64,000 nt of DNA from Silvimonas soli (lineage in GTDB: Bacteria; Pseudomonadota; Gammaproteobacteria; Burkholderiales; Chitinibacteraceae), in assembly GCF_030035605.1 (NCBI RefSeq), contig NZ_CP106736.1, forward strand, positions 1,364,001 through 1,428,000, in the 5' to 3' direction. Positions 48,739 through 58,632 of this stretch are shown piece by piece. The notes beneath the pieces are model-generated. The model had not been told where the DNA came from. It made no database searches and was given only the letters and a program-made list of their open reading frames with translations. A program made the position numbers and the translations under genes. The stretch's first letter is position 1, and every line of letters starts with the position of its first letter.

Positions 48739-49902
48739 TCAGTCCAGCATTGCCTGATGACCTGCCCCGCTGGAAGCCACGCAGCGATAAACCACAGCGC
48801 TTTCGCCTGCCGCATTGCGATATTGCTGTGCCAGCGCCTGTTCGACCGGAGCCACCAGCGCATGGGGCAGCAAGGCCACTACGCAGCCGCCGAAGCCGCC
48901 GCCCGTCATGCGCACGCCACCGGCATCGCCCACTACGTTTTTGACGATGTCCACCAACTGGTCGATCAGTGGCACGGTAATTTCAAAGTCGTCGCGCATG
49001 GAGTCATGAGATTGCGCCATCAAACGCGCCAGCGTGGGCATGTCATTCGCGGCCAGCGCTACCACGGCCTGTTCGACGCGGGCGTTTTCAGTGACGATAT
49101 GCCGGGCCCGCCGAAACAGTAGCGGGTCCAGTTGTTCGCGTTGTTCCAGCAACTGGGCCAGCGTAACGTCCCTCAACGCCTTGACGCCGAAGTGCGCGGC
49201 AGCCGCTTCGCATTGCTGGCGGCGTAGATTGTATTCGCCATCCACCAGGCCGCGCCGGATGCGCGAATTGATGATCATCACCGTCAAGTCGGTAGGCACG
49301 GACACTGGCGTCAGTTCCAGTGAGCGACAGTCAATCATCAGCGCATGCCCGGTCTGACCGCACGCCGAAATGAGTTGATCCATGATGCCGCACTGCACGC
49401 CGACAAACTGGTTTTCGGCACGCTGGGCGTTCAAGGCATTGGCTTGCGGCGTGAGCGCCAGTTGCCAGGCGCATTTGACTGCCTCGCCCACCGCCACGAG
49501 CAAAGAAGCCGATGAACTCAAGCCGGTACCTTGCGGGATATTGCCGCTGATAACCATATCCAGCCCGCCAAACTGGTGGCCAGCTTGCTGCAAATGCAAC
49601 AAACCGCCGCGCACATAGGTGGACCAGAGTTTGTCTGGATGCGGAACGATGGGCTCATCCAGCGAAAATACATCCGCCTCATCCGCGTAGTCGGCGGCCA
49701 CGACGCGCACCAGGCGGTCGCTGCGCGCGCTGACGGCAATGGCGGTAAAAAAATCGATCGCGCACGGCAGCACAAAGCCGTCGTTGTAATCGGTATGCTC
49801 GCCAATCAGGTTAACGCGCCCCGGTGCCTGCGCCAGCCATTGCGGGGCAACGCCAAACAGATTGGCAAAATGTGACGTAGCAAATTGTTGCGGGGTGGAC
49901 AT
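48739..49902 (-). CDS. galK: Galactokinase
   Basis: GalK of 387 residues phosphorylates galactose at C1 in the Leloir pathway. The GHMP-kinase signatures are APGRVNLIGEHTDYNDGFVLP (near residue 26), GTGLSSSASLLVA (ATP loop) and MTGGGFGGCVVAL. The ATG at 49902 has GGAG upstream and shares one base with the galT stop; the long upstream frame is not part of the protein. It ends the galactose operon GH42-galT-galK. Confidence 0.98.
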   Translation of the reverse strand: MSTPQQFATSHFANLFGVAPQWLAQAPGRVNLIGEHTDYNDGFVLPCAIDFFTAIAVSARSDRLVRVVAADYADEADVFSLDEPIVPHPDKLWSTYVRGGLLHLQQAGHQFGGLDMVISGNIPQGTGLSSSASLLVAVGEAVKCAWQLALTPQANALNAQRAENQFVGVQCGIMDQLISACGQTGHALMIDCRSLELTPVSVPTDLTVMIINSRIRRGLVDGEYNLRRQQCEAAAAHFGVKALRDVTLAQLLEQREQLDPLLFRRARHIVTENARVEQAVVALAANDMPTLARLMAQSHDSMRDDFEITVPLIDQLVDIVKNVVGDAGGVRMTGGGFGGCVVALLPHALVAPVEQALAQQYRNAAGESAVVYRCVASSGAGHQAMLD

Positions 49903-50987
49903 CAAACAGCTCCTGCACCTGGCAGATCGGGTGCACTCAAATAATGGATTTCGCTGGTTTGCTGCAAGCGCGCGGCCGCCTGCTCCGGCGTGATATCGCG
50001 TTGGGTTTCGGCCAGCATTTCGTAGCCGACCATAAACTTGCGCACCGAAGCCGAGCGCAGCAGCGGCGGATAGAAGTGCGCATGTAGTTGCCAGTGACGG
50101 CTGTCGTCCGCCGCAGTCGGGCCGGTCGGGCGGCCATGCCAGCCCATGGAATACGGAAAAGAACACTGGAACAGATTGTCGTAACGCGTGGTCAGCGCCT
50201 TCACCGCCACGGCCAGATCGGCTTTTTGCGCGGGACTGAGTTCATCCATATGGGTGACGTGAGCTTTGGGCAACAGCAGCGTTTCAAATGGCCACGCGGC
50301 CCAATATGGCACCAACGCCAGCCAGTGCTCAGTCTCAATCACCACCCGCTCGCCGCTGGCTTGCTCGCGCTGTGCGTAGTCCAGCAATAGTGGCCGACCA
50401 TGCTCGGCAAAGTAAGCGCGTTGGTGCGTGTCTTCGGCGTCGATCTCGGTCGGCAAAAAGTCGCTGGCCCACAGCTGTCCGTGCGGATGCGGGTTGGAGC
50501 ATCCCATCACCGCACCTTTGTTTTCGAACAACTGCACCCAGGTATAGCGTTTGCCCAATTCGGCCAGTTGTTCGCACCAGGTATCCACCACATGGCCCAG
50601 TTCAGTTAGCGACAACTGCGGCAAGGTCTTGCTGTGATCGGGCGAAAAGCAGATCACCCTCGCCTCGCCACGCGCACCTGTCGTCACAAACAGCGAATCA
50701 TTGCCCTCGGTGGGCGCTGGAGAATCCGCCAGCAAGGCAGAAAAATCATTCTGGAACACCCATGTGTGGGCGTAATCCGGGTTGATCGCACCATTCACGC
50801 GAGTGTTACCTGCGCACAAGTAGCACGAAGGATCGTGGCTGATCTGCTCAGTCACGACCGGCGGGTCTTGCTGGCCTTGCCATGGCCGGTTGCCGCGATG
50901 GGGCGAGACCAACACCCAGCGCCCGACCAGCGGGTTAAAGCGCCGATGCGGGTGCTGGGTTGGATCAAAAGTAGCGGACGAAGTCAT
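49902..50987 (-). CDS. galT: Galactose-1-phosphate uridylyltransferase
   Basis: GalT of 361 residues exchanges UMP between UDP-glucose and galactose-1-phosphate. The active site is GCSNPHPHGQLWA with its His-x-His pair, and CYLCAGN is part of the metal site. The ATG at 50987 matches family length; a GTG at 51002, overlapping nothing, is the alternative. galE is not in the window, so UDP-galactose epimerase must be elsewhere. Confidence 0.97.
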   Translation of the reverse strand: MTSSATFDPTQHPHRRFNPLVGRWVLVSPHRGNRPWQGQQDPPVVTEQISHDPSCYLCAGNTRVNGAINPDYAHTWVFQNDFSALLADSPAPTEGNDSLFVTTGARGEARVICFSPDHSKTLPQLSLTELGHVVDTWCEQLAELGKRYTWVQLFENKGAVMGCSNPHPHGQLWASDFLPTEIDAEDTHQRAYFAEHGRPLLLDYAQREQASGERVVIETEHWLALVPYWAAWPFETLLLPKAHVTHMDELSPAQKADLAVAVKALTTRYDNLFQCSFPYSMGWHGRPTGPTAADDSRHWQLHAHFYPPLLRSASVRKFMVGYEMLAETQRDITPEQAAARLQQTSEIHYLSAPDLPGAGAV

Positions 50988-51006
50988 GGTCTGTTGTTCC
51001 ACTCAC

Positions 51007-52974
51007 TTACCGTTGAACCGCAGTCGCGGACTCACGCCACGCGCACAACTGGCCTTGCTGCAATTCATTGCTACCCAGCAACCATTCGGCGGACTGCGGA
51101 GTCGGCAATACGCATGGGGTATCGCTGTAATTGAAGGCAAAAGTGATCTCGCCACGGCGGCGCACGCGCACACCATCGGGCAAACGGGTGGTGACCAATC
51201 CGACCGATTGTGCGGCTTGTTCCAGCCACGCCAGATGCAATTTAGGCTCAAACCATGCTGCGGCATATTGCACATTGCCCTTGGCCAGCAAGGCCGGCCA
51301 GCCATCAGCAAACGCAGCCAGCGTTTGCACGTCGCCAGCTACTCGCACGTGGTCGCGCCAGTGAATCGCGGTACCAGCTTGTCCCGCCAGGGTGGTCTCT
51401 GGCGTCAATGAGGGGCGCAAGGATTCCACCTCAATTACTTGCATCGGCAACAGCGCTTGTAACGGACCGGGCGGCAAGGTAGCCGGAATAGAGAAATTGC
51501 GGGTACGCGCACCAGTTCTTGGCCCGAACAACCATAACGCCTGGCTGGTGGAGACTTTTTCTACCAGCGCCAGATCGACCACTGCGAGTGTGGGAACGAC
51601 CACCAGAGCGTAGCCCGAGAAATCCGCATCGCGCGGCAGGATATCTACATCCAGCCCCAACTGGCGCAGCGTCTGGTAGTACTCGAACACCAGCATCTGG
51701 TAATCAAAGGTTTTGCCGTGACGCTGGATATCGGTAAACCACAAGGTTTCGTAATCGAATACCAAGGCTACGTGGCCCCGCTGGCTGGCCACGGTCGGAA
51801 ATTGCCGCAATTCGGCCCCGACCTGAACCGCCTCTTCGCCACCCGGTGAATAACCATCCCCCGGCAAGTTCAGGCCAGAATGCAGGTGTTCCTGCGCAAA
51901 CGGCGCCTGGCGCCAGCGGAACCACGACACCAGTTCTGCGCCGTGAGCGAATGCTTCCCACGCCCACAAACGCACCACGCCCGGCGCAGGCGTCGGATTC
52001 CACGGCGCCCAGTTCACCGGACCGGCTTGTTGTTCCATGACCCAGAAGCGGCCTTTGCCGACGCCGCGATACAGGTCGTGACTGAACGCCGAGATATCCG
52101 GGTGGCCAGTGCGGGCGTAGCGGACCTTGTCGGACTCCGGCAACGCCAGCACTTCAGTGCGCGCCAGCGGATAACTGTCCCACGCCGCGAGGTCCAGCCC
52201 GGCCTTGGCAAACTGGTAATGGTCAAACGCGCCAAAGAACCCCATGAAGTTATGGAACACGTCGCGACCCGGCGAGTGTTTGCGGATGATCTCGACCTGC
52301 AAACCGTGGAATGACGCCACTTCAGCCGACAGAAAACGACGGAAATCCAGCAGGTGCGCCGGGTTCGCGTCGGTTGGCGTGTTCACCGGAAAACTCACGG
52401 CGCTGAAGTCCGGGTATTCCATGCTCCAGAACACATTACCCCACGCAGTATTGAGGGCGTGGATATCGCCATACTGCGCTGCCAGCCACTGCTGGAAGGC
52501 CGTGCGGGTGGCCGGTGAATAGCTCGGCAAGGTGTCGTGGCAACCGAGTTCATTGTCGGTCTGCCATGCGACCACGGCTGGATGCTGGCCGTAGCGTTCG
52601 GCCATCACGCTCACAATGCGAGCGCATTCGCGGCGGTAATCCGGGCTGGACATATCATAATGGCGGCGCGAGCCAAACTGCCATGGTGTGCCGTCAGCGC
52701 GCAGCGGCATGACTTCCGGCCAGCGCGTAATCAGCCAGTATGGCGGCGCAGCGGTCGGTGTCCCCAACACCACTTTCAGCCCGGCTGCAGCCAGCGTTTC
52801 GATTGCCTGATCTAGCCAGTCCCAGTCATATTGACCTTGCTCCGGCTCCATGCGGCTCCACGCAAATTCAGCGATACGCACATGTGAAATGCCCAGCTCA
52901 ACCATCCGTTGGGCATCTTGCGCCCATTTGGATTGAGGCCAGTGTTCGGGGTAATAGCAAACGCCTGCTTGCAT
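51007..52974 (-). CDS. GH42 beta-galactosidase
   Basis: A GH42 enzyme of 655 residues (GanA type). The acid/base is Glu142 in QTDNELGCH and the nucleophile Glu314 in WVMEQQAGP. The barrel (1-370) is followed by the trimerisation (about 380-580) and small C-terminal beta domains. No signal peptide, so it acts on imported galacto-oligosaccharides and releases galactose for galKT, with which it is coupled (19 bases to galT). A palindrome for the LacI-type regulator lies 85 bases before the start. Confidence 0.95.
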   Translation of the reverse strand: MQAGVCYYPEHWPQSKWAQDAQRMVELGISHVRIAEFAWSRMEPEQGQYDWDWLDQAIETLAAAGLKVVLGTPTAAPPYWLITRWPEVMPLRADGTPWQFGSRRHYDMSSPDYRRECARIVSVMAERYGQHPAVVAWQTDNELGCHDTLPSYSPATRTAFQQWLAAQYGDIHALNTAWGNVFWSMEYPDFSAVSFPVNTPTDANPAHLLDFRRFLSAEVASFHGLQVEIIRKHSPGRDVFHNFMGFFGAFDHYQFAKAGLDLAAWDSYPLARTEVLALPESDKVRYARTGHPDISAFSHDLYRGVGKGRFWVMEQQAGPVNWAPWNPTPAPGVVRLWAWEAFAHGAELVSWFRWRQAPFAQEHLHSGLNLPGDGYSPGGEEAVQVGAELRQFPTVASQRGHVALVFDYETLWFTDIQRHGKTFDYQMLVFEYYQTLRQLGLDVDILPRDADFSGYALVVVPTLAVVDLALVEKVSTSQALWLFGPRTGARTRNFSIPATLPPGPLQALLPMQVIEVESLRPSLTPETTLAGQAGTAIHWRDHVRVAGDVQTLAAFADGWPALLAKGNVQYAAAWFEPKLHLAWLEQAAQSVGLVTTRLPDGVRVRRRGEITFAFNYSDTPCVLPTPQSAEWLLGSNELQQGQLCAWRESATAVQR

Positions 52975-53058
52975 GGTTGATCTCGCAAAAAACTGATATT
53001 TGAAAAAGGAATCCAGTCATCCGGCCCCGCTTGTTGCGGGTTGCTACCGGCCAACTGG

Positions 53059-53072
53059 TTTAAGCGCTTAAA
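53059..53072. promoter_or_regulatory. Operator for the LacI-family regulator (site A)
   Basis: TTTAAGCGCTTAAA is a perfect 14-base palindrome with the CG centre typical of LacI-family operators, in the 186 bases between the regulator gene and the GH42 gene. Related sites lie on the GH35 promoter. Confidence 0.8.
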
Positions 53073-53160
53073 ATGGCGGTTTGAAGTTAAACTGGCGCGC
53101 AACCCTCACTCAGGCTGCTGGTTGCTCCCGATTGCCTGTCTCGCTGAAGAAATCTAAAAC

Positions 53161-54180
53161 ATGGTCACACTGGCTGAAGTCGCCCAACGGGCGGATGTCA
53201 CCCCCGCTACGGTCTCCAACACCTTGCGTAATCCCGGCAAGGTGCATCCCAAAACGCTGGAACGGGTACTGGCAGCCATCAAGGAACTGGGCTACCGGCC
53301 CAATCTGAACGCGCGGGCGCTGGCCGAGGGCCGTAGCGCCACGCTGGCCCTGTTGGTATCGGACATCGCCAACCCGTTTTATCCGGAATACGTGCGCGAA
53401 GCCGAACGCGCTGCGCGCCGCGCCGGCCAGTTTTTGATGGTCTGCAACACCGACGACGATGCCGCGACCAGCCAGGCTTATCTGCACCAGATGGCGGGCA
53501 CACTGGCGGCCGGTGTCATCATCATGAATACCGGGCTGAGCCTGGATGAACTGCAAACGGCAGCGGCGGGCACGCCTTTGATGCTCTCGCTGTGGGAATA
53601 CCCCGAAGCCCCGCCGCCCGGTTTGTCTTGCGTGGCGGTCGACTTCGCCCACGCTGGTCGTTTGGCGGCAGAACATTTGCTGACCTTTGGTCATCGCGAA
53701 TTCGGCGCCATTATCGGCACCGGTTGCGGCGGTCGGCAGAGCGCGCGTTATTCCGGCTTTGCCCGCCAACTGCATATGGCGGGGATCGACCATGCCGAAG
53801 ACGCCTGCATTGAGGTGCGCGACACCATTGAAGGTGGCTTTGAGGCCGCCCGTACTTTGCTGGATCGCCACCCCGGTATCACCGCCTTTTTTGCCACCAA
53901 TGACCTGATGGCGATTGGCGCCATGCAGGCTGCTACCGCGCAGGGCAAACGCGTGCCGGAAGATATCTCGGTGATCGGCATTACCAATATCAGGCTGGCG
54001 CAGCAAATGCGCCCGGCACTGACCTCGGTTGCCATCGATACCCCTGGCATCGCCGCGCAAAGTGTCGCCATGTTGCTGGCGCAGATTGCCCAACCGGCCA
54101 CGCCGCCGCGCATGGAACGCGCCGCCGAGCCGTGGCTGGTGGTGCGCGATTCGACCGGGCCGGTCCGCCGCAGCGATTAG
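53161..54180 (+). CDS. LacI-family transcriptional regulator of the galactan locus
   Basis: A 339-residue LacI/GalR protein. The helix-turn-helix is LAEVAQRADVTPATVSNTLRNP (about 4-25), the hinge helix includes NARALAEG, and the rest is the two-lobed periplasmic-binding-like domain (about 62-335) that binds the inducer. It is divergent from the GH42-galT-galK operon and ends 2 bases before the convergent GH53 gene. By position and sites it probably represses both galactan operons, like GanR in Bacillus; the inducer is likely galactobiose or a related sugar. Confidence 0.93.
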   Translation: MVTLAEVAQRADVTPATVSNTLRNPGKVHPKTLERVLAAIKELGYRPNLNARALAEGRSATLALLVSDIANPFYPEYVREAERAARRAGQFLMVCNTDDDAATSQAYLHQMAGTLAAGVIIMNTGLSLDELQTAAAGTPLMLSLWEYPEAPPPGLSCVAVDFAHAGRLAAEHLLTFGHREFGAIIGTGCGGRQSARYSGFARQLHMAGIDHAEDACIEVRDTIEGGFEAARTLLDRHPGITAFFATNDLMAIGAMQAATAQGKRVPEDISVIGITNIRLAQQMRPALTSVAIDTPGIAAQSVAMLLAQIAQPATPPRMERAAEPWLVVRDSTGPVRRSD

Positions 54181-54182
54181 CA

Positions 54183-56114
54183 TCACGACGCGTCCTCGCG
54201 GCTGAAGTCCAGATCATCGACGTTGCCCCAGTTGCCGGTCTGACCATCAATCTGAATGCCCACGGTACACTGGTCACCCGTTACCTTGATTCCGGTAACG
54301 GCAAACTGATGCCACTGCTGCCAGCCGTTGTTACTCATCGCCGCTGAGCGAGTCGGGCCGCCACAATCTTTGGCAAACAGGCTTAGGTTTTTTTCGCCGC
54401 CACCGCCAGCTGACCATGCCTTGAACACGTAGTTACCCGGCTGCAATTTGCTGAAGGTATGCGATACCGTCGCCGAAAACGGCTGGCCCAGCCAGTAATG
54501 CAAGGACTGCTGGCCGCTGTGGGCGTTGCCTGGGTTACGCTCGTTGCTCACCACGCCCTTGTCACCGGTGATGACCCAGCCATCCAGCGTGCCGTTTTCA
54601 AAGCCCGGATCAACAAACTGGTTACGGCGCGGCACCACGTTCACCAGCGCAATAATGGGCGGCTGGCCGCTCACGTCACCAGTCAGCTGGAATTGGCCTA
54701 CTTGTGCCAGTTTGGCGGTCGGCACATCAGCCCAGTCGATGTAGACCGGGCGTTCCGCGTCGTCGCTGAACGGCAGGCGCAGGGTTGATGGTGGCACCCA
54801 GTTTTCACCCGCCCACGCGGTCAGCGGCAACGGATTGGGCGCGAGCAGTTTGGGCGCGTCATCGGCCCGGGCCGGTTCACGCACGCGCCGGAACACCGCC
54901 AGAGACGGCAAAGCGTGGCCGGAGAAATCGAACAGTGTCTGGTTATCCCAGCCGTTGCCCTCACCGGTACGCCAGCCCGCGCCCGCTACCGGCAGCCACG
55001 CCGGCTCCCAGTAAAACAGACCCAAGCCACGCTGCGCCGGCACCTTGTTTACCGCGTCGATCACATCGCGAATCAGGCTAGCCTGACCTTGCACGGTGGC
55101 TTTATAGCCGATGACCTTTTGCGATTCCGGCCCGAAGATATTGGCAAACTTGTCGCCGTTATCCAGCGTCCAGGCGTAAGAGACCTCCAGCACCGCTACC
55201 GGCTTGCGGTAGCGGAAGGCGATGTCATCCATATTGGTGCGCAGGTCTTCGATGCCACCATGCAGATAGGGGTAGTAGCTCAAGCCAATGATGTCGTAAT
55301 CGACCTGATTGCGCGTGAACAGGTCGAACACGCGGCGGTACAGTTCGTTGCTGGTGCCGTTGGCCAGATGCACAGCAATGGGCGTGTGGCGATTGCCGTG
55401 TTGCTGATCGTTGGCGCGGATTGCAGCAATGCCTTGTTTCATCAACGCGACAAAACCATCGTCGCCGCCAATGAACGCGTCTTTGGCTTCGCGCCAGGTT
55501 TTGCCATCCGGCCACAACATGCCGCCATTCAACTCGTTGCCGACTTGCACCATATCGGGCGTGGCGTGGGCATCTTCCAGCGTCTGCATCACACTGGCGG
55601 TGTATTGATAAACGGCCTGTTGCAGCGCTGCGCCGTGCAAATCTTGCCAGGCCGCAGGTTTGGTTTGTTTCTCTGGATCAGCCCAGAAATCGCTGTAGTG
55701 AATATCCAGCAAAACTTTCAGGCCCAGCGCTTTGGCTCGTTGCGCCAGGCGCACGGTGGTGGCCAGATCGTTATTGCCGCCACCAACCGGATCACCCTTG
55801 TGCGATAACGTTTTGCCGTTGACCACTACATCTGCCGGATTGAGTGGCGTATGCCACAGGCGCAACCGAATCCAGTTCACCCCATCGTGCTTGAGGATCG
55901 CCAGCGCGTCTTGCGCCAGGCCGTCTTCGTTGTAGAACTTGCCACCGGCATGCTCGACTTGATCCAGCGTGGACACGTCCGCGCCCATGATAAAACCCGC
56001 CGGTAGATCGGGTACCTCTTGTACGGTAACGGCGGATTGAGGACGCGCGGCGATGGCCGCACTCATGGCAGCAAGTGCAACCATCGCCAGGATCACGCGT
56101 TTGTAGCGGTTCAT
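54183..56114 (-). CDS. GH53 endo-beta-1,4-galactanase with Ig-like and C-terminal binding modules
   Basis: A 643-residue arabinogalactan endo-beta-1,4-galactanase. After a signal peptide (about 1-23) the GH53 barrel spans about 38-412: acid/base Glu194 in VGNELNGG and nucleophile Glu310 in VLEVSYAW. A bacterial Ig-like segment (about 425-495) and a jelly-roll module from about 498 (QFVDPGFENGTLDGW) to the end follow; the latter resembles CBM61, the galactan-binding module known on other GH53 enzymes. Secreted or periplasmic, it cuts pectic galactan to oligomers. The ATG at 56114 is 5 bases after the permease stop. Confidence 0.93.
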   Translation of the reverse strand: MNRYKRVILAMVALAAMSAAIAARPQSAVTVQEVPDLPAGFIMGADVSTLDQVEHAGGKFYNEDGLAQDALAILKHDGVNWIRLRLWHTPLNPADVVVNGKTLSHKGDPVGGGNNDLATTVRLAQRAKALGLKVLLDIHYSDFWADPEKQTKPAAWQDLHGAALQQAVYQYTASVMQTLEDAHATPDMVQVGNELNGGMLWPDGKTWREAKDAFIGGDDGFVALMKQGIAAIRANDQQHGNRHTPIAVHLANGTSNELYRRVFDLFTRNQVDYDIIGLSYYPYLHGGIEDLRTNMDDIAFRYRKPVAVLEVSYAWTLDNGDKFANIFGPESQKVIGYKATVQGQASLIRDVIDAVNKVPAQRGLGLFYWEPAWLPVAGAGWRTGEGNGWDNQTLFDFSGHALPSLAVFRRVREPARADDAPKLLAPNPLPLTAWAGENWVPPSTLRLPFSDDAERPVYIDWADVPTAKLAQVGQFQLTGDVSGQPPIIALVNVVPRRNQFVDPGFENGTLDGWVITGDKGVVSNERNPGNAHSGQQSLHYWLGQPFSATVSHTFSKLQPGNYVFKAWSAGGGGEKNLSLFAKDCGGPTRSAAMSNNGWQQWHQFAVTGIKVTGDQCTVGIQIDGQTGNWGNVDDLDFSREDAS

Positions 56115-56119
56115 CGCCG

Positions 56120-57010
56120 TTACCCTTTGACCGAGCCAGCTGTCAGCCCGGACACCAGCCAGCGCTGGGTGACCATGAAGATGGCGGTGAGCGGAATCCC
56201 GGCCAGAATCGCCGTGGCGGCAAAGTCGCCCCACAGATAACGCTGGTTGAACAGGAACAACCGCGAGCCAATCGCCAGTGTCAGCTTTTGTTCGTCGTGC
56301 AACAGCACCGAGGCCACCGGGTATTCGATCATGCCGCCGAGGAACGCCAGCACGAACACCACCACCAGAATCGGCACCGCCATCGGCAGCAATACGTAAA
56401 TGAAGGCCTGGAACGGGGTTGCGCCATCGACACGCGCGGCTTCCTCCAGCTCGTACGGCACCGAATCAAAGTAACCCTTGATCAGCCAGATGTGCTGCGC
56501 CACGCCGCCGGTATAAGCCAGCGCCAGACTCCAGTGGCTATCCACGCCCAGCCACGGCACGTAATCGCCAATGCGGTCGAACAGCGCGTAAATCGCCACC
56601 AGCGCCAGCACCGATGGGAACATTTGCAACAGCAACAAGCCGTTGAGCATGGCGCCTTTGCCACGGAACTTCATGCGGGCGAAGGCGTAGGCGCTGGTAA
56701 TCGACAGCACCAGCGACACCGTGGCGCTGATAAATGCCACCTTCATCGAATTCCAGATCCACAACAGCACCGGGAAAGGCGGCTTGACCAGATTGCCGTC
56801 GGCGTCGGTATACGACATCCCCAGCGCCAGCTTCCAGTGCTCGAAGCTGATCGAGTGTGGAATCAATGAACCACCGGCAAAGTTACCGGGCCGCAATGAG
56901 ATCGAAATGATCATCAGAAACGGAAAGATCGTTGCCGCAATAAACAGGATCAGCCCGACATGGCAGATCAGCTTGCGCCAGCGGCTGGATTTCTTGAGAA
57001 CAATAGGCAC
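56120..57010 (-). CDS. ABC sugar permease, MalG/GanQ type
   Basis: A 296-residue inner-membrane permease with six helices. The EAA loop reads ELEEAARVDGATPFQAFIYVLLPMAVP and contacts the ATPase. With the MalF-type partner it forms the channel of a galacto-oligosaccharide importer, judging from the GH53 and beta-galactosidase neighbours. It lies 25 bases behind the MalF-type gene. Confidence 0.95.
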   Translation of the reverse strand: MPIVLKKSSRWRKLICHVGLILFIAATIFPFLMIISISLRPGNFAGGSLIPHSISFEHWKLALGMSYTDADGNLVKPPFPVLLWIWNSMKVAFISATVSLVLSITSAYAFARMKFRGKGAMLNGLLLLQMFPSVLALVAIYALFDRIGDYVPWLGVDSHWSLALAYTGGVAQHIWLIKGYFDSVPYELEEAARVDGATPFQAFIYVLLPMAVPILVVVFVLAFLGGMIEYPVASVLLHDEQKLTLAIGSRLFLFNQRYLWGDFAATAILAGIPLTAIFMVTQRWLVSGLTAGSVKG

Positions 57011-57035
57011 AGCAAAACTCCTTGCTTGAGCGTGA

Positions 57036-58553
57036 TCAGGCGTTCTGCCGGTTCACTTTGAACAGCCGCAGGTTAACCACCGCCAGGGTAGCCACGATCA
57101 GGAACACGATCGACGAGATCGCCGAGGCCAGTGCGTAGTTCTGGCCGGAATCCTGGAAGGCGATGCGATAGGTGTACGACACCAGCAAATCGGTCGCGCC
57201 AGCAGGTACTTGGGTATCGAGGAAATCCGGGCCACCGCTGGTCAACAGCGCAATCAGCGTCAGGTTGTTGAAGTTGAAAGCAAATGAGGCAATCAACAGC
57301 GGTGCAATCGGCCGCAGAATCAACGGCAACGTGATTCGGAAGAAGTTGGTGAACGGACCAGCACCGGCCAGCGCGGAGGCTTCGTAGAGTTCTTCCGGAA
57401 TGGCTTTGATCAGGCCCATGCACAGAATCATCATGTACGGATAACCCAGCCAGGTGTTCACCAGCAGCACCATGGATTTGGCCAGCGTCGGGTCTGAAAA
57501 CCAGCTTGGCCGCACACCGAGGATCATGTTGAGCACCAGGTTGATTTCACCGAGGTTCTCGTTGAACAAGCCCTTGAAAACTGGAATCGAAATAAAGGCA
57601 GGCACTGCGTACGGCAGGAACAACATCATGCGATAGGCGCCGCGGAACTCCAGCGCTTCCCAGTTCAGCATCACCGCCAGCACAATGCCAATGGCAAAGG
57701 TGGCCAGGGTATTCAGACTGGCAAAGGCGATGGTCCAGGTAAAGATGCGCAGAAAAGGCTCGTGAAACGCCGGATCTTTGAAAATGCGCCAATAGTTCTG
57801 CCACGCCACGTTAACGCGGAACCCAGGCTCCAGCTGCTGGCCGCTGGCGGTCTCAAAAAAGCCGCTGTGGATATTGGGCTTGAGTACGCCGCCGTGTTCG
57901 ACATCGGTCAGCGAGCCATCGGCATTGAGCGTGTATGCCGGTTTGCTTTGGGCAAAGCGGCGCAAGCTGCTCTGGCGCAGTTCAGTGCCATCGGGCATCA
58001 CCGCTACGACTTGTTTCAGGCCAGGTTGCAGCTTGAATAAATCCTTGAGGAGCACGGGCGCACCAAAGCCATCGGTAGCTGTGGTTTCGTGCAGCGGCAC
58101 ATGCTGCTCTTTGGTAGCGGTCAGCGGCGTGGCGTCAGAGATATAACCCTTGCCCGCGTCGTCACTGAAATACAGCTTGTATTGATCGCCCTTGCTGAAC
58201 AGTTTCATGTTCATGCTGGCGTCACCGGTAATTCTTTTTTGCAGCAGCACATCAGTGGCGCGTGCTTGCGACAACAAATGCTGCGAGCTGTAATTGGTAA
58301 AGCTGATGCCCAGGGTATAGGCCACCGGCAAGGCAATGAATACGATTCCGGCCAGAATCCCCGGTACCACGTAGCGGTAGGCGTACATGCGCGGCGAGGT
58401 GTAAATGAATACGGCCAGCGCCAGCACCACAATCATTGCACCCGCATAAATCGGCTGATGCGCCTGGTAGAACAACGGAACCAGCGCAAAACCGGCCAGC
58501 AAACTGATAATGCCCAGCGCGGCCAGCACGTAGTGCATGTACGAACGTCTCAT
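57036..58553 (-). CDS. ABC sugar permease, MalF/GanP type
   Basis: A 505-residue permease of the MalF type with the large periplasmic P2-like insertion (about 100-240) between early helices, then the core helices and the EAA loop ELYEASALAGAGPFTNFFRITLPLI. The insertion is characteristic of MalF and the GanP group. It precedes the MalG-type gene. Confidence 0.95.
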   Translation of the reverse strand: MRRSYMHYVLAALGIISLLAGFALVPLFYQAHQPIYAGAMIVVLALAVFIYTSPRMYAYRYVVPGILAGIVFIALPVAYTLGISFTNYSSQHLLSQARATDVLLQKRITGDASMNMKLFSKGDQYKLYFSDDAGKGYISDATPLTATKEQHVPLHETTATDGFGAPVLLKDLFKLQPGLKQVVAVMPDGTELRQSSLRRFAQSKPAYTLNADGSLTDVEHGGVLKPNIHSGFFETASGQQLEPGFRVNVAWQNYWRIFKDPAFHEPFLRIFTWTIAFASLNTLATFAIGIVLAVMLNWEALEFRGAYRMMLFLPYAVPAFISIPVFKGLFNENLGEINLVLNMILGVRPSWFSDPTLAKSMVLLVNTWLGYPYMMILCMGLIKAIPEELYEASALAGAGPFTNFFRITLPLILRPIAPLLIASFAFNFNNLTLIALLTSGGPDFLDTQVPAGATDLLVSYTYRIAFQDSGQNYALASAISSIVFLIVATLAVVNLRLFKVNRQNA

Positions 58554-58632
58554 TGATATCTCTCACTGCTGAAAGTGGCGTGCTGCCCGGCAAGGCATGG
58601 GGACGATGCCGGGCAACACGTGTGGCTTGCTG